64,000 nucleotides of DNA from JAGWBG01 sp034421095 (GTDB lineage Bacteria; Chloroflexota; Dehalococcoidia; Lucifugimonadales; JAGWBF01), in assembly GCA_034421095.1 (NCBI GenBank), contig DAOUKR010000018.1, forward strand, positions 1 through 64,000. Reading direction: 5' to 3'. Of this stretch, positions 9,788-18,882 are shown in pieces (the first letter of the stretch is position 1; each line of letters starts with the position of its first letter). Below the pieces are notes generated by a model. It was not told the origin of the DNA, ran no database searches, and was given only the letters and a program-made list of their open reading frames with translations. Position numbers and translations under genes: made by a program.

Positions 9788-11392
9788 CTATCCCGTGTCA
9801 CTAGCCCCACCAAACTTGACGGTAGACAGAACCGAGCCGTTCAGGGCCATCTCCTCAACGTCACTTCCGGGTATGGGGCTGTCCTCGGGCATCGGAATCG
9901 TGTAGCGCACCACGGCGTTGTCGGGCATCACGACGATCTCCTTGACGAAGCTCTCGATGAATGTCCTGCGCTCCGTCAGATCGCTCTCGTGCAGGAAGTT
10001 GCTCATGTCCAGGGCGTAGGCCGTGATGGTCTCCACGTCGTCCAGGACCTCCCGGCGCTGCGACAGCAACGCCCTCGCCTCCTCAGCCGTAGCCTCAAGC
10101 CTCTCCTGGCGTTTCCTGTGGTCTCGAATACGGGGCTTGAAGTCGTCGATGTCCAGGTCGGTGGTTTCCGCCAGGTCGTAGAGCCGTCCCAGCCTGCGCT
10201 TCACATCCGCCAGTTCCGCCTCGATGGTCTCCAGCTTCTGCCTCTGCTCGGCGGCCACGCCGTCCATCTCCTCGTCCACCAGCTTCACCAACGCCCGGAT
10301 GTTGGACTCGGTAAGCACGTTCTCCCGAATCTTGCCCACCACCTTCTCCTCGAAGCGCCGGGCGTTGAGCCTGGGTGTCCTGCACGTGCCGCTTCCCCGC
10401 TTGAGAAGGGACTGGCAGACGTAGTAGGCGAACTTCCCGCTCTTGGCGTCCTGCCCACTGAGCGCCCTGCGGCAACTCTTGCACCGGACCAGGCCACTGA
10501 GGAGGTAGGTGCTTCCGACTCTTCGGGGATGCGCCCTCCTGGGAGCGCGGGACCGCAGCTTCCGGTTCACCCGGCGGAGCCGGCTCTTGGAGACGATGGC
10601 TGGGAATGCCTTCTCCACCCTGACCGGCTCGGCCCCGTCCTTGGCGTCGACGCCCCAGACCAGGGTTCCCGTGTAGACCTCGTTTCGGAGGATGATGTGG
10701 ATGCCGTTCTTGGTCCATTGCCTGCCGGTGGGGTTGGCGATGCCCTCGTCGTTGAGGGTCCTGGCGATGTCCAGGATTCCCCTGCCGGACTCGGCCATGC
10801 CGAAGATGCGCTCCACCACAGGAGACGTATCCGGGTCGGGTTCCAGGGTGGGCCGCCTCTTGGCCCCGTCCTGCACCATGAGCTTGCGGTAGCCGTAGGG
10901 CACCCTGCTGGCGACCCAGAAGCCCCTGGAGGCAGCCTCCCGCATCCCTCGGACGACCTCCTGCGCCAAGTTCTCGCTGTAGAACTCATCGACGCTCTCG
11001 ATGATGCCCTCAAGCAGCCTGCCTGTGGCGGAGTCGTCGGCGTTCTCGGTGATGGAGACGACCCTGATGCCCTTCCTTCTCAGCATGGACTTGAAGGCCA
11101 CGGCGTGCTCCCGCTTCCGGGTGAACCGGCTGAACTTCCAGACCAATATCTCCTTGAAGGGGGCCGAGGGCTTGCTGGCCTCGTCGATCATCTTGCTGAA
11201 CTGGGGCCGGTCGGCGATGCGTCCGCTCTCGGCCTCGTCGATGTATTCCCGAGCGACGTGGTATCCGTTCTTGTCTGCATAGTCCCTCAGCGCCCGCAGC
11301 TGGGCAGCCACTGAAAGGTCCACATCCTGGCGGTCGCTGGAGACCCTGGCGTACAGGGCCGCAGGTATCGAATCTATTCGGTCCTTCATCAT
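9788..11392 (-). CDS. Large serine recombinase (site-specific integrase/resolvase)
   Basis: 534 residues. The N-terminal resolvase domain has the catalytic serine in ALYARVSSDRQ (Ser18) and the conserved FSRFTR and TGRLLEGIIESVDEFYSE segments. A Recombinase domain follows (GFWVASRVPYGYRKL, then GRQWTKNGIHIILRNEVYTG), then a zinc ribbon (RCKSCRRALSG with a later Cys pair) and a long coiled coil typical of large serine integrases. These enzymes integrate and excise mobile elements at att sites without host factors. Its start overlaps the end of the ribbon-helix-helix gene by 4 bp (ATGA), so the two are translationally coupled. It converges with katG. I could not identify att sites by eye. Confidence 0.93.
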   Translation of the reverse strand: MMKDRIDSIPAALYARVSSDRQDVDLSVAAQLRALRDYADKNGYHVAREYIDEAESGRIADRPQFSKMIDEASKPSAPFKEILVWKFSRFTRKREHAVAFKSMLRRKGIRVVSITENADDSATGRLLEGIIESVDEFYSENLAQEVVRGMREAASRGFWVASRVPYGYRKLMVQDGAKRRPTLEPDPDTSPVVERIFGMAESGRGILDIARTLNDEGIANPTGRQWTKNGIHIILRNEVYTGTLVWGVDAKDGAEPVRVEKAFPAIVSKSRLRRVNRKLRSRAPRRAHPRRVGSTYLLSGLVRCKSCRRALSGQDAKSGKFAYYVCQSLLKRGSGTCRTPRLNARRFEEKVVGKIRENVLTESNIRALVKLVDEEMDGVAAEQRQKLETIEAELADVKRRLGRLYDLAETTDLDIDDFKPRIRDHRKRQERLEATAEEARALLSQRREVLDDVETITAYALDMSNFLHESDLTERRTFIESFVKEIVVMPDNAVVRYTIPMPEDSPIPGSDVEEMALNGSVLSTVKFGGASDTG

Positions 11393-11619
11393 CTATTCCT
11401 CCCTGTCTCTTCCTGGCCGGTGGTCGTGCGGGAGCGCAGTCGTTCCTGTCGCTCCTGTCTGCGCCACTCCCTCTCCTCCATGTACAGGCGGATGGCCTCC
11501 CGCAAGAGCTCGCTCACGGTCCGCTCCTCTTCCTTCACTACCTCACGCAGATGCTGTGCCATCTCCGGGGGCAAGGAGAAGGTGATGGTCTCGGTGTTCC
11601 TCGATAGTTTTGGGGACAT
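11389..11619 (-). CDS. Ribbon-helix-helix (CopG-like) DNA-binding protein
   Basis: About 76 residues. The beta strand and two helices of an RHH fold are visible: TETITFSLPPEMAQHLREVV, then RTVSELLREAIRLYMEE. A very basic and acidic tail follows (REWRRQERQERLRSR). The ATG at 11619 is chosen over an in-frame GTG at 11634 because GGAAAGAG sits 5 bp upstream of it. The 4-bp overlap with the recombinase suggests that it regulates or assists the recombinase, as RHH proteins often do on mobile elements; the actual role is inferred. Confidence 0.8.
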   Translation of the reverse strand: MSPKLSRNTETITFSLPPEMAQHLREVVKEEERTVSELLREAIRLYMEEREWRRQERQERLRSRTTTGQEETGRNR

Positions 11620-11834
11620 GGTTGCTCTTTCCACTACCTATTATAGCACGGTGTCTTACTCTTGTCTCTCATCCTCAGCCCTGCAGTCAAGGATGCGACG
11701 GCAAGAATCGGGCCGATGGGTCCTGAACCGGCAGCATCGCTGCCACATCGGACCGAGCAATTTGTGGTTGGGTTGTCAGGGAGGCTGATGAACATGGTGA
11801 AAGGGCCGGGGGCAAGTTCCTACGCCAGTGGACT

Positions 11835-12251
11835 CTATGCAACCAGAACGCTGGCCAACAGCAGCCCGAACAGCCCGGTGGCGACTAGGCCAAGGATGAA
11901 GGCCACTAGCTTCATCTTGTCGCGTTCGACACGCTCCTTCCGGCAAACCTCCTCCAACCCGGCATTCCTTTCCTGTTCCAACTCCTGTTCCAACGCAAGC
12001 TGGCATTGGAGGAGCTCCATCTGCTCCTCCAACCCCCGAATCCGCTCTTGGGCCACTTCCAGCAGCGTGCCTCGGGACTTGGCAGCCACGCCGTTCCCTG
12101 GCGGGTCGTCGTCCAGCACCACGTATATCCGGTGCCGCCTTCCGTGAGGCTCCCGTCTGACCTCGATCTCCCCCGAGGCGATCCGGCGGTTCAGGGTGGA
12201 CAGGGACACCGCCAGCTCCCGGCAGGCCTCGGCCTTCGTCAGTTGTCTCAT
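11835..12251 (-). CDS. Helix-turn-helix protein with coiled coil and C-terminal membrane anchor
   Basis: 138 residues. The first 50 or so look like a MerR/excisionase-type winged helix (LTKAEACRELAVSLSTLNRR, then a basic REPHGRRHRIYVV wing). A long Glu/Gln-rich coiled coil follows (EVAQERIRGLEEQMELLQCQ and on). The last 25 residues form one hydrophobic helix (KLVAFILGLVATGLFGLLLA). The layout implies a DNA-binding protein tethered to the inner face of the membrane. Start supported by AAGGAGG just upstream. It sits between the recombinase genes and the replication-relaxation gene on the same strand, so it is probably part of the same element. It might act in segregation, anchoring or regulation; I do not recognise a named family. 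Confidence 0.75.
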   Translation of the reverse strand: MRQLTKAEACRELAVSLSTLNRRIASGEIEVRREPHGRRHRIYVVLDDDPPGNGVAAKSRGTLLEVAQERIRGLEEQMELLQCQLALEQELEQERNAGLEEVCRKERVERDKMKLVAFILGLVATGLFGLLLASVLVA

Positions 12252-12301
12252 ACTCTTCCTCCTTAGTTCGTTTTCATTGTTACGTCAACATGGGTCAACC
12301 C

Positions 12302-12311
12302 TGACATGTCA
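12302..12311. promoter_or_regulatory. Palindrome upstream of the membrane-anchored HTH gene
   Basis: TGACATGTCA is a perfect 10-bp palindrome about 50 bp upstream of the HTH gene start, with further TGAC/GTCA half sites nearby (ACGTCA at 12315-12320 and within 12270-12300). It is a candidate operator for that protein. Nothing else was seen between 12252 and 12499. Confidence 0.3.
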
Positions 12312-12499
12312 TACACGTCAGGGGCTTGGCAGCGGTGACTCCGGGGCCTGCCCTCCCAGGGTGTCTGTCTATTGGCAGGGGTGCGGTCTCTGCAACAAGT
12401 TGCCACCGTTTTCGGCTTTTTGGGGCTGACAGCGTTGGTAATGGGAACTTCGTGTGTGATTAGATGCCCCCTACAGGAAGTACCGGAAACGGGGAATTG

Positions 12500-14578
12500 T
12501 CATTTTGCAACTGAGGCCAGTGGCACCAGGGGCCTCCGTCCGGCGGGATGAGGCGGCGGAAGTTGCCATGAGTCACCCAGTACTCCACGTTCACCCAGGG
12601 TCTGGAGGTTGGACGTGAACAGGATGGGGCGGTTTGAGCCCCCGGCAGCCCGCAGGAAGCTCTCCTCGGCGTCGGGGTTCGGTAACACGAACAGCACCAG
12701 GGGAGGCAGCCCTCCGTGGTCCCGGTTGGGCCAGCCGCTTCTGAAGTACCTGCGGTAGTTCCCCAGGCGGGCGCGCACCCGCCTGGGAGTGGTGGCCCGT
12801 CGCTCAAACTCCAGCAGGTAGGAACGGAAGCTACCCCGGTACGCCAGTTGGAAGGAGGCGTCGGGATGCACAACGTAGTTGGTCCAGTCCCAGCGATAGC
12901 CGACGGAGGAGCGGGACGTGGGCATCAGGTCGAACACCTCGTAGTCGTTGTTGTTGGAACGGGCAGCCTCGGCGCTCAGCATGGCGGCGAAGCCGGTGAT
13001 GGCGTCGTGGTGCTCCATCTGGGAGGCGATGGCCCGCAGGGCGGTGCCGGCGTAGACCAAAGCTCTCGTGTTGCGTCGACGTCGCTTCCTGGCGCTCCAG
13101 CGTCCCACCAAAGGCCCGATGGCGGCCCGGTCACGCCGGGCCAGGCATCTCAGCCCGTCGTCGGTGAGGAGGTGGCGCTGCCCCTCTGAACGCACCAGGG
13201 AGTGGCCGCCCAGGGAACTGAGGACCTGGTTGACTCGGCGACGGGTAACGCTCCCCATCAGCCCGGCCAGCTGGTCGGTGGTGCACAGGGGCCATGCTGC
13301 AAGCAGGTCCAGGGTATTCTTCTCGGCGCCCGTGAGCTGGACGGCCAGGGACGACCTGAGCAGCTCCGACGGCTCCGGCATGGCGGCCCGCAGGCGGCCG
13401 GGGTAGATGGTCTCCGGGTCCGGCCTCGGTTCTCTCTCCGAGTCTGGACTGTGCCGCCGGTGCAGTTCGTCGAGGCGCTCCGCCAACCGGTCGGTCCAGG
13501 CCACGATAGCGTTCAGGGACAGACTGGAGTCCACCTTCACCGGGAGGTCCATCTCCGTGCCCTCCCCGCACTGCTGCCAGACCACGCCTTTGTGGTCTCC
13601 GGCCAGCAGTTCCTCCTCGGTGGCCACGAAGGTCCTGCGGTGATGCGTGGGGTCTCCCAGGGTGCGGACGGCCCGTCGGTTGGCCTGGTCCGAGTTGGCC
13701 AGCACCAGCGTCGCCATGGGACGCTGGTCTTGGGACAGGTTCTCCAGGGTTCTCAGCCGGTAGCGCAGGTTGGCCGAGGGCAGCGTCGGCCCCTGGCGCA
13801 GGAGGCCCACCGAGCGCCCTCCTGACAGGGTGATCAGCATGTCGTAGGGACCCTGGCGGTAGTGGTCCACCCTCACCGGCTTTCCCTGGGAGTCGGCGTC
13901 GGCGACCATGGCGGCGGCCTTGTAGAGCATCGCCACGGCGTCCAGCCGGTCGGCCAGGAGCTTGAACCACTGCCTGGACACCGGGTACTCCCGCAGGAAG
14001 GTCTCCGTTCCATGTTCGACCATCGCCCCGGCGTCTATGCCCTTCTCCGTGGGGAAGTACCGCAGATGGGGGTGAGCCCCCAGGACACTCAAGCAGTGGG
14101 GTACCGAGTCCGCCATGCCCATCTTCGCCAGCTTCTTCAACCGGTCTCGCAGGGTGGAGGCGGGGACCCTGCCGAAGCGGGACAGCTCCTCCACTGTGGC
14201 CAGGGGCGTGGCGCACAGCAGGAGCAACGTGTCCTCCAGCGCCTGGCGTCGAAGGTGGGGTGCCAGCACGGGTGGTTTGGGAGCTGGCCTCCTAGCGAGC
14301 ACACCCTCGACGGCGGTGACGGCCCACGTCGCCGCTTCCAGGGCTTCCACGCTGTTTCCCACGGTGTCCAGCACGGTCCGAGGCAGAGAGCGGCCTGTGT
14401 GGCCCCGTCTCAGGAACCTCCAGAGGGTGTGGCGGGAAACACTAAAGGTCTCCGTCGCCTGCTGGATGCCCCGCCACAGAACGTAGGTACGCAGGTATTC
14501 GCGAATTGCGCCCTCAAGGTCAGGATCGAGGGCTGCGCTCTTGCCCTGCTTTCTTGTCTCTAGCTCTGCAATGGTCAA
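12500..14578 (-). CDS. Replication-relaxation family protein
   Basis: Roughly 690 residues, resembling the Replic_Relax family found on plasmids and integrative elements. An N-terminal HTH-like region (WRGIQQATETFSVSRHTLWR) is followed by two winged-helix-like units: LATVEELSRFGRVPASTLRD, and LCTTDQLAGLMGSVTRRRVN with HSLVRSEGQRHLLTDDGLRC. A C-terminal domain follows with VVHPDASFQLAYRGSFRSYL, FERRATTPRRVRARLGNYRR and PPLVLFVLPN, which resembles the nuclease-like fold of these proteins. A TTG at 14578 with GGAG upstream gives the usual start (LTIAELETRKQGK). An ATG at 14614 and a longer frame to 14788 are alternatives. It is the probable replication or mobilisation gene of the element. Confidence 0.7.
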   Translation of the reverse strand: MTIAELETRKQGKSAALDPDLEGAIREYLRTYVLWRGIQQATETFSVSRHTLWRFLRRGHTGRSLPRTVLDTVGNSVEALEAATWAVTAVEGVLARRPAPKPPVLAPHLRRQALEDTLLLLCATPLATVEELSRFGRVPASTLRDRLKKLAKMGMADSVPHCLSVLGAHPHLRYFPTEKGIDAGAMVEHGTETFLREYPVSRQWFKLLADRLDAVAMLYKAAAMVADADSQGKPVRVDHYRQGPYDMLITLSGGRSVGLLRQGPTLPSANLRYRLRTLENLSQDQRPMATLVLANSDQANRRAVRTLGDPTHHRRTFVATEEELLAGDHKGVVWQQCGEGTEMDLPVKVDSSLSLNAIVAWTDRLAERLDELHRRHSPDSEREPRPDPETIYPGRLRAAMPEPSELLRSSLAVQLTGAEKNTLDLLAAWPLCTTDQLAGLMGSVTRRRVNQVLSSLGGHSLVRSEGQRHLLTDDGLRCLARRDRAAIGPLVGRWSARKRRRRNTRALVYAGTALRAIASQMEHHDAITGFAAMLSAEAARSNNNDYEVFDLMPTSRSSVGYRWDWTNYVVHPDASFQLAYRGSFRSYLLEFERRATTPRRVRARLGNYRRYFRSGWPNRDHGGLPPLVLFVLPNPDAEESFLRAAGGSNRPILFTSNLQTLGERGVLGDSWQLPPPHPAGRRPLVPLASVAK

Positions 14579-15027
14579 TCTGCTGCTCCGTTGCACAATG
14601 GTCCAACTTCTCATTGTGAACGGAAAATTGCTCGCATGTAACGCCTTGCAAGCCCTTGTATAGAAAGCAGTTTTGTGGTAGGGGCCGGGGCTGCCAGGAC
14701 CGTTTTGATGAGGCCAGCCCGCGCAATAATGTCTTGACACGAGGACTGCTCCGCAGCTTCCGTTGGAGCAGATTGCAGTCCAGTTCAAGGTTTGCGAATC
14801 TAAGTGAAGTGGATTGCCGCTACGATGGGCATCTCTGCAATCGGTTTGTCAGGTAGCCTGACGGGAGAATGATGACTACGATTAACGTAATCGGACGGGA
14901 TAGGCAAGTACATCCAGGGACCTCAACTGGACACTTTGACCTGTAGTGCGCTCTATTTGAGGCGACCCCTGTTTCTGGCAGGAATACTGCGAGTATACTC
15001 GTCTGCTCAATTGGCAGGATCAGTAAT
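14579..15027. other. Intergenic gap between mobile element and defence island
   Basis: No credible gene seen. It holds the probable promoter area of the minus-strand replication-relaxation gene and a perfect 15-bp inverted repeat, CGATTA-ACG-TAATCG, at 14879-14893. The function of the repeat is unknown. Confidence 0.4.
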
Positions 15028-16713
15028 TCACTGTGCCGGTTCAGGAGGACCAGGCCATATCTGTACTGCTCTCGAGGCGAGTCGGTCCGCACGAGACCTG
15101 ATCTGCTCCGGTCCCCAATCGGTCTCTTCGGCGATCTCCCCGTTCATTTCTAGGTTGCTTTCTTGGAAGAGGCCTCGCTTCTCGGAGAATGGACGGTTGC
15201 TCAACTCGGGGTTGTACCCTGTAAGTGTGAGGTTTCCCAGAGTGTGCAAGAGACGGGCATGGATGGAGCTGGCGTCCGGCCCGAGTGCTCTTCGCCAGTC
15301 GTCGGTCAAATCCTGGGGCATAACGTGCTCGACCGTTAGGCCTCTCATGTCTACTGGTTCCTTGTGCGCATAGTCCTGTTCTAGCGTTTCGAGCACTAGG
15401 CGTCTTTGTTCCGACCGCGACCCTTCATACAACTCGTAGGAAGCTAGTCCCTCACAAAATTCCTTGTTCTTCGGCCAACGTCGGCGGCCTGTGGGTTGCG
15501 CAAGGGCTTGCCGCACGGCCTCGAAGACATTACCGTCGGGAACTTGGGTCACAAGTTCCATGAAGAATCGATTCGATCCGGCAGTGGGGATTCCGCAGAA
15601 CAGCCGCCGCACGAGATACGATTCGATAAGCCGCAATACCCCCGACATTACGGTTGAATCCACGCCTCTTCCCCCTGCCCCCTCGTAGAGCCAGAGTACG
15701 AACGGGTACATGGTCTGGCCACCCCAGCGGTTCAGACGCTCCAGACCTTGGCGCACGGCTAAGTCTGGTTCAGCTCCCGGATCGATCAGACGCTTGTAGT
15801 ATCGAGCATAGTCCGCGAGCTCGCGCATCTTGACAGCGAGCCCTTCAGGTTCCAGGCGTTCTAGGTCTTCTCTCCACTTTAGGTATATGTCCTTCTCTCT
15901 AACGAATCGACCTGTCGACATGTACTGGTATCTGAAAAAGTCGGCCAGTGAGTTGGAGTCCAGTATCGCCTGCATCGGAAGCCAGACGTTGTCGTAGAGA
16001 GACTGCTGTTCATGGGTAGGAATTCTCATGAAGAAGTAGTTTCGCAACAGGTCCGCTTGAGAGAGAGGCGCGCCCTTCCAGTTCAGGCTTTCGAAGATGC
16101 GGTACTCGTTGTCTTGATCCCCGAGTGTAATGCTGACGACCTCTACTTCGTCGAGCAGCAATCGCTCGATCCGGGTCAGGTCAATCGGTTCGTCATCTTC
16201 CTCGTCTGCACTTCTGCCAAGCGCATCGAAGAAGAATTTGAAAGCCTGACGGATGAGACTTGGCCCCTCTGCATCGTCAGAAAGCTCTTCACCATTTATG
16301 ACGGCGAAGTAGGCGGCACGGTCAGCCTGGGTCGGGAGGATCTTATAGTGGTAGTCGTCCTTGGCGTACTTGTTTATGAGGCAGAGGTCGGCGATCCGCT
16401 CGCTCGCAGCCGTGTTAGTCCCACCAACCCTATCGCGCAGTGCGGCGATTATGATGGACAGAGTTGTGAGCCGCTGCTGACCGTCGATAACGATGTAGGG
16501 GGAGACGCCCTCCGGTGTTCCCGGCTGAGACTTGGAGACGATGGGGCCTAGGAAATGACCTCCAGCCGGACTGGACCGGTAGGTTTCTATGATGTCAGTC
16601 CACAGCGTCTCCCAATCGTTACGCTGCCAGCTGTAAGGGCGCTGGAACAGCGGAATCACATAATGCTGCTGTCCTTCCAGCATTGCTCGCAAACGAGTTT
16701 CTGAGGCCCTCAT
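15028..16713 (-). CDS. DUF262/DUF1524 protein (GmrSD-like)
   Basis: 561 residues. The N-terminal DUF262 half shows the ParB-like VIPLFQRPYSWQRNDWETLW and YIVIDGQQRLTTLSI motifs, which in GmrS bind and hydrolyse nucleotide. The C-terminal DUF1524 half has an HNH-type nuclease signature, RGLTVEHVMPQDL, with LHTLGNLTLTGYN downstream. GmrSD/BrxU-like proteins are type IV restriction enzymes that cut modified phage DNA. Here the gene follows a PLD-type nuclease and two methyltransferases on the same strand (93 bp after the nuclease), so it may be a component or companion of that restriction system. Fused S and D domains in one chain are common. Confidence 0.85.
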   Translation of the reverse strand: MRASETRLRAMLEGQQHYVIPLFQRPYSWQRNDWETLWTDIIETYRSSPAGGHFLGPIVSKSQPGTPEGVSPYIVIDGQQRLTTLSIIIAALRDRVGGTNTAASERIADLCLINKYAKDDYHYKILPTQADRAAYFAVINGEELSDDAEGPSLIRQAFKFFFDALGRSADEEDDEPIDLTRIERLLLDEVEVVSITLGDQDNEYRIFESLNWKGAPLSQADLLRNYFFMRIPTHEQQSLYDNVWLPMQAILDSNSLADFFRYQYMSTGRFVREKDIYLKWREDLERLEPEGLAVKMRELADYARYYKRLIDPGAEPDLAVRQGLERLNRWGGQTMYPFVLWLYEGAGGRGVDSTVMSGVLRLIESYLVRRLFCGIPTAGSNRFFMELVTQVPDGNVFEAVRQALAQPTGRRRWPKNKEFCEGLASYELYEGSRSEQRRLVLETLEQDYAHKEPVDMRGLTVEHVMPQDLTDDWRRALGPDASSIHARLLHTLGNLTLTGYNPELSNRPFSEKRGLFQESNLEMNGEIAEETDWGPEQIRSRADRLASRAVQIWPGPPEPAQ

Positions 16714-16806
16714 CTATAGATAACTCCTTTCGATTTCCTGGTAGTCTCTGAGACCAATTGAGACTTACAGTCTCGCGATCTGCACCGAGACTTGGAGTCT
16801 TGCCGG

Positions 16807-17934
16807 TCACACCAACTGGTCGTCCTCAGCCTCCGAAGCGAGGAGCGGGCACGCCGACCACGCTCCTTGTAGTGTGTCCATGTCCGTAATGACACGAGGC
16901 ATACCTCGCCCAACGCTCGGCAAGATTGTCGTAAGCCCAATGGCCTCGTCATATCCGTCATCGCCTGGGAAGAGGAGCATGTAGTCGAAGGCGCGGATCT
17001 GGCGTTCGCGCAGGACGAGCACGGGTGGCGATGCTGGATACCCCTTCCCGGATGCTGCTGCAAACTCGATCTTGGGGTTCTTGTTAGCCGAACTGTAGAC
17101 CAGGGGCCTTGCCTCCCCATCTGATCGACCGCCATCAGACCCTACTTGCGACAAATAGACGCGCTGAGTGCCGAAGTCCACCAACCGGAAGTATTCTCTG
17201 ACCACATCTGCGTTGAAGTGTATTTGGGACCACCGGCCCCCCGCCTTTGGCACCTGGGCAATCAGTATGCGATCCATTCTCGCTACACCACTACCCGTAC
17301 CTGTAGGGACGAGCCGAACAGGTCTACGGGTCCGAGGAGGAGAGGATATGTTGACGCGTCCCGCTTGCTGTCCCTGAGTCACACGTCGGATGAGGTTTTG
17401 CTCCGCCCGAGCCAATGCTTCATCGTCAATGCTCCTTATGGCACCTGAGTGCTGCTCCAGAAACTCGTCAAGTGCCGATACATCTATCTCCTCAGAACTG
17501 TCTGCCGATACAGTCGTGTACGCCTCAAGGTTGTTCATCAGACCGCCGGGAGTAAGGTTCCCCGAACCGACTATGAGCGTGCGACCTCCATCTGGGTACG
17601 TGAATTCAGATATCTTGGGATGAAACAAGGAGAAGACCTCATTCCAGAATACCCGCGGCCTGAAGCGATTATTCCCTTGCTCCAACTCCTGTAGGCGTTC
17701 CAAAGTCTGTCGGTTTGTTATGGCGTCAAGCCCTACGAGCAAGTCGATTTCTCCGCCACTGGTAATGAGCTGGGCGATTACTGGGTCCTCGAAGAGCCAA
17801 TTCACGCCATCCCGCGAAGCGAATGCGTACACGCCTCTCCATGTGGCCGCACCTTGAGCCGCGCCGAGGATGGCTTCATAGAGATAGGTCGTGTCTACAC
17901 GAGTCGGGTCCTGTATGCGGAACGCGATCTCCAT
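16807..17934 (-). CDS. PLD-family restriction endonuclease-like protein
   Basis: 375 residues. A phospholipase D-type half-site is visible near residues 105-130: LFHPKISEF (HxK) followed by TLIVGSGNLTPGGLMNNLEA (GSGN). Such proteins dimerise to form the active site, as in BfiI and the NgoFVII group. The C-terminal half may be a specificity domain; it has the dipole VRLVPTGTGSG and VREYFRLVDFG. The gene starts 36 bp after the stop of a DNA methyltransferase and is in the same orientation, so a restriction role within an R-M system is likely. The recognition sequence cannot be deduced. Confidence 0.75.
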   Translation of the reverse strand: MEIAFRIQDPTRVDTTYLYEAILGAAQGAATWRGVYAFASRDGVNWLFEDPVIAQLITSGGEIDLLVGLDAITNRQTLERLQELEQGNNRFRPRVFWNEVFSLFHPKISEFTYPDGGRTLIVGSGNLTPGGLMNNLEAYTTVSADSSEEIDVSALDEFLEQHSGAIRSIDDEALARAEQNLIRRVTQGQQAGRVNISSPPRTRRPVRLVPTGTGSGVARMDRILIAQVPKAGGRWSQIHFNADVVREYFRLVDFGTQRVYLSQVGSDGGRSDGEARPLVYSSANKNPKIEFAAASGKGYPASPPVLVLRERQIRAFDYMLLFPGDDGYDEAIGLTTILPSVGRGMPRVITDMDTLQGAWSACPLLASEAEDDQLV

Positions 17935-17970
17935 GAATCTCCTCTTAGACGTTGTATGAGTGGCTCGGAA

Positions 17971-18882
17971 CTATAGAATGGCGTGGTGGCCGTTGCGTGA
18001 TCCATTGACGACGTGTTCCATATCAGCCATCAAGTCGGCGTACAACCTTACCTTGGGGCCCTTCGTCTTCGCCTTGGGTGGTTTTGCGAACACTAGCACA
18101 TATTCGTGCACGTTCTTGAACAGGAAGTTCGGAGGGTACGGGTAGCTCCCGAATATAGGCCGCTGCGAGCCATAAGAACCCCACTTGCCGCCAGTGCCGT
18201 CCTTCGACCAAATCACCTCATTTATCATGACGAAGCCGACGTTGCGCAGAAGGACCGTGAAGTCCGTAGCAAGAGGAAATGTCAGGAGGCCGTGGTCGGT
18301 GTGCTGGTTGACATTGGCAGTCACTACGCAGATCTTGCGGCCCGGCATCAGCACCCGGAAACACTCCTCAAAGACTGGTCGCACGCCCAGAAGGAAGGAA
18401 GAGTAGTTGTCTATGGAGCCTAGATTGCTTTCGGACGTACCGTAGTCGGCCTTGTCCCAATAGGGCGGACTGGTGACGACGAGAGCCATGCTGTCGTCCT
18501 CTATGAACCCCAGGTTTCGGCTATCACCGTGGACTACCTGAACCGCACCTAGCCCTGTGGGGGCCTCCTCCTGACTAGGTGAAATGCTCTCCATCTCCAT
18601 AGTACGTACGTAGTCCTGGTTCTGTTCAACACAGATGGCATTACGGCCTATAGGTACCACGGCGCGGGCGGTGGTTCCCGTCCCTGCGAAGGGGTCAAGC
18701 ACGGTCTCACCGACGAAACTGAACATCTTGGCAAGGCGATATGGGATCTCCTCGGGAAACACCGCAGGATGGTCTTCCCTACTGGTATTGGCAATGCTCC
18801 AGACGGTCTTTGTGTATTCTCTCCACTCTTCTTTTGTTAGTCGGCTCTTCTCCTTGACCGACTGACTTGGTCGTGCGCTCAT
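17971..18882 (-). CDS. DNA methyltransferase with TSPPYW motif (probably N4-cytosine)
   Basis: 303 residues. The SAM-binding motif ETVLDPFAGTGTTARAV comes first and the catalytic TSPPYW later, followed by a possible target-recognition region (NEVIWSKDGTGGKWGSYGSQ). The SPPYW variant is usual for N4-cytosine enzymes, but N6-adenine cannot be excluded. The motif order (I before IV) is unlike the beta-class order usually seen with DPFAGTGTT/SPPY, so it may be a permuted form. Its start overlaps the stop of the upstream methyltransferase by 4 bp (ATGA). Together with the PLD nuclease it probably forms a restriction-modification unit and would protect host DNA. Confidence 0.85.
   Translation of the reverse strand: MSARPSQSVKEKSRLTKEEWREYTKTVWSIANTSREDHPAVFPEEIPYRLAKMFSFVGETVLDPFAGTGTTARAVVPIGRNAICVEQNQDYVRTMEMESISPSQEEAPTGLGAVQVVHGDSRNLGFIEDDSMALVVTSPPYWDKADYGTSESNLGSIDNYSSFLLGVRPVFEECFRVLMPGRKICVVTANVNQHTDHGLLTFPLATDFTVLLRNVGFVMINEVIWSKDGTGGKWGSYGSQRPIFGSYPYPPNFLFKNVHEYVLVFAKPPKAKTKGPKVRLYADLMADMEHVVNGSRNGHHAIL

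Noticed and set aside
14879..14893. CGATTAACGTAATCG palindrome as an att site
   Set aside because: No matching copy was found near the recombinase end at 9715-9790, so it is not called an attachment site.
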